DNA from: Coriaria nepalensis
Taxonomy: Eukaryota > Streptophyta > Magnoliopsida > Cucurbitales > Coriariaceae
Length of the DNA: 64,000 nt
NCBI GenBank assembly: GCA_027186245.1
Contig: CP114489.1
Location: 8,005,501-8,069,500 of the forward strand
Direction: 5' to 3'
Under the pieces are notes generated by a model that made no database searches, had not been told where the DNA came from, and worked only from the letters and a program-made list of their open reading frames with translations. Shown here piece after piece: positions 38,501-47,500 of this stretch; the stretch's first letter is position 1, and every line of letters begins with the position of its first letter. The translations under genes and the position numbers were made by a program.

Positions 38501-41500
38501 TCTTAAGCAAAGGGACAGATTGATGACCCAACCTACAATGAGCCTCGAAAGGAGAAGTGACACTCAAGAAGGCAATAGAAGTGGGGAGCGGTGTGTCAAT
38601 AATGTAGAGGCCTTCAAACTCATGTCCATTACCAATAATCTTCTTCGTCATAAGATCCTGAAATAAACAATGATTAGGAAAATATGAGATGCAACAGTTA
38701 GGATTACGAGTGAGTTGGCTGACAGAGGGCAAATTAAAGGATAAATTAGGTAAATATAAGACAGAAGACAGAGAAAGCAAAGGGGTAGGAGTGATGGTGT
38801 CAGACTCACGAACACAAGATGGTGACCCATCAGCTAAAGTATGGAAGAAGTAGAAGGGTGTGACTGAAAAGTATAAAAGATGTTAGAATTACTAGTCATA
38901 TGATCTGTGGCACCAGAATCAATGACTCATTTAGAGGATGAGGAAAGAAGATGCGCGTTGGGTTTACCTGAATCAGCAATAGTTGTGATAGAAGGAGATG
39001 AAGACTTGAGCGATTCCGGATACTGTGAGAACTTGGCAAATTCATTGGTAGAGATAAGGACTGATTTTTCAAAGGTATCATTAGTGAACCCAATATAAGC
39101 AGAGTATTTTTGTTGATTTTTGTACTGAAGCTTTCTACACTCAAACTTTGTATGGCCTAGCTTACGACAGTAGTTACACACAATGCTTTGTTGATTTTTG
39201 TACTAAAGCTTTCTACACTCAAACTTTGTATGACCTAGCTTACGACAGTAGTTACACACAATGCCTCCAGTTCGAGTTTCAAATCCTTGTGAGCCACCTC
39301 CTTTGTTTCTACTATGATTAGTTAATCTCCCAAGAGCATAATTATTAGTGCGACTTACCAAAGCACCACTGAGCGGAACGGGTGGAATACTTTCTATGCG
39401 AAGAATGCGACTAAAAACATCTTGTAAAGATGAGACCTTAGAACCAGAGAGAACTTGTGACTTAGCAGACTCAAAGTCAAGAGAGAGGCTAACAAGCAAA
39501 CTCATGATAGCCATTTGCTCCCGTCGGCGTTGTTGAATCTTCACATCATGGCTAAAGGGCAGCAACATATTAAGCTCCTCATACATCCTCTTAAATGCCA
39601 TAAAATAGTTTATAAGGGGCTAATCTTATTTTTCCACATGATAAAATGCTTTCCAAACCTCGTACATGCGGGAGAGATTCCCTTTTCCTGAGTACAAAAG
39701 TTCCAAATAATCCATCAATTCTTTAACAAATTCACAATGATTAGTCAAGCCAATTACCTCACTATCAATAGAGTTCCAAAACTAAAAGAACAAGTGAGCA
39801 ACCTCTCTGAGCCATGTCTGCTTCAAATCATCTTTCTTCTACATCATCTTTAGGAGGATCATCAGTCAGATGATCATCTTTGTCAATACTCCATAGATAA
39901 AGACGAACAGTCTTACTCCAATCCAAATAGTTCGAACTATTGAGCTTATGATCCGTGATTTTAGACATCATCAGCACCACATCCGTCACAATAGAAGACT
40001 TACTTTCAGCCATAACGCGGAGCACATAACAACCAGGGATGCAGAGGAGGACAACCGGAAGAGAAGTGACCGGCGGACAATGACGCATGCGCGCTCAAGT
40101 GTCGGCGCATGGGGAATGTTGCAAAAACTTTGGGCAGCGCGTGGGGCTCACACACGTGGATTTCGGCCACCAAACTCTGGGGATCAGTAAATTGGTGGCT
40201 AGGCTTTCGTTCTGAGAAGGCGGTGAGAACAAAAAACGACTCCAACTAGGGTTGCCGAAATGGAACCCTAAAATATACTAAACCCTAGGTTGTGTTTTGC
40301 AAAAGATCCAAAACAAAACCCTAATTTTGTAACAAAACTCGAATTTCGAAACCCTAATGCTCTGATGTCATGTTAACTAAGATGGAAAGAGAATACTTTC
40401 TTATACAATATTGAAAAGAGAAGCACATATATATATAACTACGAAACTAGAATTAAGGAAACTAGAATTAAGCTAATTGACAACTATATATATAATATAC
40501 ACCTAAAGCATACCAAATGTTATAAGAAACTAAATAAGAAAATACCCTAAATAAAAATGGAAACCCTAGCAAAAAAACTCTTGTTGAAGATTCACATGAC
40601 TTTACTAGAACCATTGAAGAAATTGAGATTACCAAATTTTATTGTTCCAATTCACCCTGCTGATAAGAGAGACTAGTTATTAATGATGTTTGTATCTGGG
40701 AAGTTCAACATGCTATTACAACAAAGACCTAGGAATTGTAGTATTATAGTTGAAGATGTTCAGACTCCAACATTATAAAACTCGAGTACGAGAACGATGA
40801 GGAATGAGAATGTCCTCATAAATGAGTATTTATAGGGTCATTCATCAATATTCAAGCATTTTCAACTAGAGTAGTTTGTTAGCATTTCCCATTTTATTTT
40901 AGGTACTTTATTTTAGGTATTTAGTTTCAGATTTCATGTAGTATGGTTCAATGCTTTCTTAGTCAAGTTCATTTTGTTCCTTATTTCATTAGTTTCCTCA
41001 TTCACTCATTATTCTAGTTCAATAAGAAACATTGGCAGCGAGTTTCTTACCTTTTCCTTAATTTGAGCCTTTATCTTACTAGGTTTTCTTATTATTTCTT
41101 AATATTTTTCTACAATTGGAGCCTATTGACATATTTTGAAGAATGATAATAATGATATGAATTATAATTTGATTAGGCTTTTCTCAATCTTTTGGAAGAG
41201 TGAGGTTCTCTTCAAAGTGAGAGGCTTTCTTCTTGTAGGTGTGATTCCTAGCACATGGGTGTGAGGCCTAGATCCTAGCAAGAGGCTGAGAGTTAAACTT
41301 TATTGTTAATTTCCTATCTCGATTCACATGGAGACCCTTACTTTACATAATAATGATACTGATTACCTTGTCACAAACAAAAATGAAGAATTTAACATAT
41401 TTTCTGCAATATAGATGTAAGGGAACAAGTACACTCATTTTTTCTTAAGATGAAGCTCTCTGATCAAAATTTTAATGTTTTCATCTCCTTAATTTTTCAC

Positions 41501-44500
41501 AATTCCTGGATTTAGTTCTTTCGATGAGATTAATCATTACCATTCCTTTGCATAGGAATTCAAATCTCCAGTTTTGATGGCTACTTGTTTCACAGAACAA
41601 GGTTATATTGCCATCACTAACTATATCTTCAAAAGGAAATGGGTTTAAATCTAGTATATTTTTTTATTAATCCACTTTGGGTCACAATCATGGACAAGAC
41701 CTATGATCAAGGCAACTCATTTGCTCAAAGAAAGGGGATCCAATCAGATATTTTTGTATATCACAAAACATGGCAACACTTGGTATATATTACTATGGAT
41801 CACTGAAAAATATTGGCATTTAGAAAATGGAACAGATTATGTAGCCTTCTCAGTTACATATCAGTACGGACAAAAATTTGGAGCTCGAGACTGGCCATTA
41901 CAAACAAAACTGTTTCGATACCAAGAACATGCGTTCCAATACACCAGTCGCTAGTACGAATAAACACCGGATTGCTTAAACAAATTATTATCTAGTGTTT
42001 GAATGTAGTTTTTGTCATGATAATTACAAATAAAACTGACACAGTGTAGGGTAAGATCAGTAATGGTTAAACAATGAATATTGTTGTTGCAATAGTGGTG
42101 TGTTAGACCTGTCATTATTATTATTATAGGGCTATTATTATGGGGCTATTTTAGTAATTGGTTGTTAGTAGTATAGATAGCAGTAGTATGGTTAGGGTTT
42201 AGGGGGGATTAGATTTTGGAGAGTAAGAACTCTTAGGGAGAGACAGTCTACCACTCGAATTGTAGACCATCCTATGTTATTTTGATTACTTTGGTGATTG
42301 CTGAACAAAGTTTAGCCCTATTCGTAATTATCTAGACCGGGTCCTATCAAATTGGTATCAGAGCACTCGATCAACGATGGTTGCGAAGAAGGTAGAGGCA
42401 CTCGAGGATAAATTGGAGAACGAAGTGTTGGCGATCAAAACAACAATGGAAGAACGATTCGCGGCAATACAACAGCAGTTTGCCCAGCAGTCTTCGTCGT
42501 TTGAAGCCCTATTGACGAAACTGGTCGAGTTGCAGGTTAGGTCACCACCGAAACCTGACCAACTTATGGGCGGTCATGGTCGGGCAACAGGGGACATCGC
42601 TGAAGAAGGCAGTCGCAATGGTAGCGAGGAGACTGCAGGGGGAGAACTATCGGCGATCGGTGTAGTGGAGGGCACGGGTATCAACGGCCAGCCTAGGGCA
42701 GAGTTCGGCGGTGATTTGGGGGTAGGTTTAGGGACGGCCGCGCCGCCATGGGGGTCAGCCGGAAGGGTCCAATTCGGACCGGGGGAGAAAAGGGCAGAAC
42801 AAGGGTCAGTAGGCGGTTATGCAGCGGGAACCGCCACGAGTGGTGAAGTAAGGGTGTCCAGGGCTGAATTTAGGGTTCCGACGGAACCCCCATGGACGGG
42901 GCAGGGGCAGTACGCAGGTATGTCGGGCAGAACGGGCGCAGAGCCGCAAATTCGTAAGTTGAAAATGCCTATCTTTGAAGGCGAGGACGTGGCGGCATGG
43001 GTTTATCAAGTGGAAATGTACTTTGAGGTTAATGGATTAACAGAAGAGGAAAAGTTGCAGGCAGGCGGTCTCTATTTGGAGGGTCCAGCGTTGTCATGGT
43101 TTCAATGGTGTGGGAATCGCCGACCCATGGGGTCGTGGACATAATTCAAACAACGGGTGATGGTAAGGTTTCGGACCTCTCACGATGGAGACTTATACGA
43201 ACAGTTCTTGGCACTCCGCGAAGAAGGGACAATGTGGGAATACTGAGAGAAGTCTGAGTTGCTTTCCAGGCCTTTAACGGGTGTTCCTCAGGAAATCTTG
43301 GAGGGAAATTTTTTAAAGGGGTTGAAGCCGAATATTCGGACAGTATTGAGGTTATTACGGCCCAAGGGACTAGAAGAGTATATGAACTTGGCAATACAAG
43401 TGGAGGAGATGAAAAACGCCGAAAAACAACAAAAAAAAACAGTCATGACAGTTTTGTTCACAACGGTTATACCAGGAACCCTAGCGCTAGGACTCAAACC
43501 GTTACTGTCGATATGGAGGCGCTGGAAGAGAGGAGAGCCGGGTACCTTCCGGAAGGGAATTTCAAAAGACTGACGGAGACAGAGATCGCGAGCAAACGAG
43601 CGAAAGGGTTGTGTTTTCGTTGTGACGAGAAATTTTCGCCAAGGCATCGTTGTAAGGAGAGGAGACTCCAAGTGTTAATGGTCGGTGATGAGGATGATGA
43701 AACAGTGGAAACGGAGGATGAGAGGGAGGAGGAACTAGACCCCCGGTTTCCGAACCATCTACATCGTACCGCAGTTTCCAAATTTCCACCTTGAGGACAA
43801 AGTGTCTCGTTGGGAGGAGAGTAATGTTAGACCCGTCATTATTATTAGTATTAGTATTAGTATTAGTATTTATTATTATGGGGCTATTTTAATAATTGGT
43901 TGTTAGTAGTATAAATAGCAATAGTATGGTTAGGATTTAGGGGGATTAGATTTTGGAGAGTAAAAACTCTTAGGGAGAGACGGTCTACCTCTCGAATTGT
44001 AGACCATCCTATGTTATTTTGATTATTTTGGTGATTGTAGAACAAAGTTTAGCCCTATTCGTAATTATCTAGACTGGGTCCTATCATGGTGAGGTGGGTG
44101 TGGAAATGAAATGGTTGCAATAAATGGTGGCGGTGACAATAATTGAAAGTGGAGGTATTTTTTATCTTTCTTGGAGTAAACTAGACTTCGCAACCTTAAA
44201 CTTACCAACAAGAAGGGATAAGTCCTTTGGTTTCAAAAAATACTATAAACACACCCTTCTAAGTTTCAAAAACTAGACTCAAGTCCCTCTTGGTCAACTT
44301 TTTTAGTATTGACCAAGTGAATAATGACATGAAATATCCACTTACCATGCCACATCAGCAAAGCGCAAACTTAAAATAAAAAGTTTTTAGTTTAATTTTT
44401 TTCATTTAGCCTAAATTAATTTTCTTTACCGTTTTCTCAGAAATATTTTTCCTTTTCTGAATATTCTACCCAATCTATTCCCTAACCTCACACCCAGCAC

Positions 44501-47500
44501 CATCACAGTCTCTACCTCCATCCAACTACCACCACTACCACAACACCACCATCCTCTCTCTCCGGATATCAGAAATTTGATTTAGAAAATCAATCATTAC
44601 TCTAACCCCTAAATTGCAAACAAATTTATTTTGAAGATCAATCAAACTTTTTTTTTATTATTTGAATTTGATTTCAAACTTTTGATATCCTATTTGAATT
44701 TAACCTGAAACCGATATCAAACGAAACCGATTGTTGTTGAATCAATTTAAAACAAAATCAACCTGAATTGATTTCCGTCTAAGGTGATTCAAACAAAATC
44801 AATCTGGATCAATCTTAGTTCTAATTTGATTCAATCAATCTCAAACGATCTCAGTTCGAACAGGGTATTAATTTGATTCAATGTCAAACAATCTCAAACG
44901 ATTCTATCTATCTCAGTTCCAAATCAATCTCAGATATGCATTAATCTCAATCAATTTCATACCAAATCTCTTGCAGATTTAAATGATATTAATTGACTAC
45001 GATTGAAATCATTTTAGGATTTCCAAAATCAATTTGAAATCCAGCTTTCAGAAAGACAAAGATAGATAGAAGTAAAAAAAGGGAACCATGAATAACTCTT
45101 AAAAATGGCTCTAAAGAATTAAAGTATTCAATCTGAAGATTTTGAGGTTGAAAAGTCAATATTGTTTCCTTCATTCGTAGGCATGGGATTATGAAAAAAC
45201 CTATGCTTAGTTGCTCATACAGTCATACCAGTAATATTAATGGAGTTTGGATTCTAACAGCAACAGGTGTTTTTAATAGCAAACAGAGAAATAAATAGGG
45301 AAAGTTAGAGCTCTACCATTTGTGGCATGAGAGAGAGTGTGAGAACAGCGGCAGTGTGGTTGTGGCAAAGGTTAGCAGGAGGCAAAGACGATGGTGGTGA
45401 TGGGTGTGACCTTAGGGAAAGGATTGGGGAGTAGGTTCAGAAAAAGAAAAAGATTTGGGGTAAAAAAGTAAGGAAAATTAATTTATGCTAATTTTAAAAA
45501 ATTAAATAAAATTTTTAATTTTAAATTTGTGCTTTATGGATGTGGCATGCTAAGCAGAGATGCCACATTATCAATCTCTTGGTCAATCCTAAAAAGTTGA
45601 CCAAGAGGGCCTTAAGTCTAGTTTTTGACGTTTAGAAGATTGTATGTCTAGTATTTTGAAACTGAAAGGTTTATCTGTAGTTGTTGGTAAGTTTAAGGGT
45701 GCAATTTCTAGCTTACTCTTAATCTTGAAATGTTTTTCAAAATAGCCACACCCTGCCCAAAATTAAAATGATAGTCTGAAAAGATCACTAAACCAAACTA
45801 AGCTGATTTCTCCCCCTTCTATCACTATATCATGGAGACATTTATTTAATGAGACAGATAAATTAGTCCTATCATGCTATTAGCCTTCTGAAACAAAGGA
45901 GTTAAGCAAACATAGCCTTACAATGCATTTGTATCTTCTTAACAAAAATAACAAACAATTATATCAGCTTCTTTTTTTATCATTGATGCATATAGTATAA
46001 TGTTTGCTTATTGTGTAAAGAGTAAATGGGAATCTAAATGTTATTGTATACAATAAAAGGATCTAACTATATATTGTTAATGAAGGTGCCGCCCAACTGA
46101 CAAGTTATTGATAATATCATGTCCTAATTTAGTGTAACATCAGCCTGCAATAATGAATAAACAGACTTCAAGCGACTATCACAAGAATTACAACATGCAT
46201 TAAATTTTAGATGTGATATTAAATTTTATGTTCCCTAATGATTATCATTTTATAGTATACAAAAAGCATACAATTATTATTTTTAAGGATCTCAGGAAAT
46301 TTTATTATATAAATAATTACTTTTCCTCTCGGAGAATATGAAAGAATACTTTGATATACTAATCTGAATTGATTGAACATTAAGACACTTTTTACAGTAT
46401 TTATATAAATATCGCTATATATACAAAGGTATGATAAGTATATGACTTAAATTGGAAAAGAATGATTTATAAGAATCTTATGTCATGGAGTTTATATCAT
46501 TGCCTCTTCCTACTGAAGTTGAATTATATGATATATATTCTAGCTTGTGTTACAGTGAAAATGTGAATTTTAGAGGTAAAAGAAATTTTATTCATAACCT
46601 AAATTTACATCTTAGGTTCCTTTATATAAGAGAGAAAACATAGCCTAATTGCACAATACATACCTAAACCGATTCTATTAGAATCCCTAGAAAATCGCAA
46701 CTAATCAGCAATTAACCAGCAAACAAATCAAACTGATTTGTTTGCTGAAGCGTAAGTCTATCTTACAATATTCTACAGAAAGAAAGTGAGAAAGTCTAAC
46801 ATATCAAATTAACACAAAATCACCGCTGTAGCCAGAATTAAATTTGGTCGACATTGTCATTTACCATAAAAGTATGGACAGCCAGGATGATCAACATCAA
46901 CATATATTATGAGTATTTCTAACCTGGTATTGCTGGGTGTAGATATCCAAAACATCTACGACCAACTCCAAGTCTCCTCTTAAGATCAATAAGATTACTT
47001 ATGGGATGCACTGCCTGTACAGGAAAAATTTACAGATAAGCTGGCTCTGCTTTCTAATAGATCACAAAATAAGCAAGAAACAAATAAAAGTACCTCATAA
47101 GCCACAATTTTCTCCAGTAAAGAAGCAGGATCATCCCATGTTATTTGGTGAAGCTCTAAAGCAGCAGGACTAAGCCACGTACTAAGTTTCTCCTTTAAGT
47201 AGGAATCCAATGCTCTTAAAGGTGCTTTGTTTTCCTCCCTGAGTCACACAGATTATCAACTGAATAGTTTTTAGTTTCTAATCTATGTTTCTTATTATGG
47301 ATACCTGGATGATTTACTAGAAAGTCAGAAAAGCCCTTGAAAAGGCTAAAACAAAATCAGATCTACACTCCCTATAAATTTAAATACTACGGGCACTTAA
47401 GAGTATGAAGCTAATCTACAATAGTGCAAGTACAATAGCTTTAGGAGTTAGTAGCTAAGCCAACCTACGGGCAGTACAAGGCCAAAAAAATAATAATAAT

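Larger units (their letters stand above)
42101..44086 (+). mobile_element. Gag-only Ty3-gypsy-type LTR element (TR-GAG-like)
   Basis: A complete small element of 1986 bp. The LTRs (42101-42349 and 43825-44086) are about 95% alike outside a variable 'tta/gta' microsatellite. The target-site duplication TGGTG is perfect (42096-42100 and 44087-44091). The primer site TGGTATCAGAGCAC starts at 42353, three bases after the LTR, and a purine tract (TTGGGAGGAGAG) precedes the 3' LTR. Between them is only a gypsy-type gag. Right after the gag knuckle and an acidic tail the sequence jumps to 'ccaccttgaggacaaag', a stretch normally found at the far end of gypsy pol. So protease, RT, RNase H and integrase are all gone. 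It lies in intron 7 of the malonyl-CoA decarboxylase gene, antisense to it. Confidence 0.9.
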
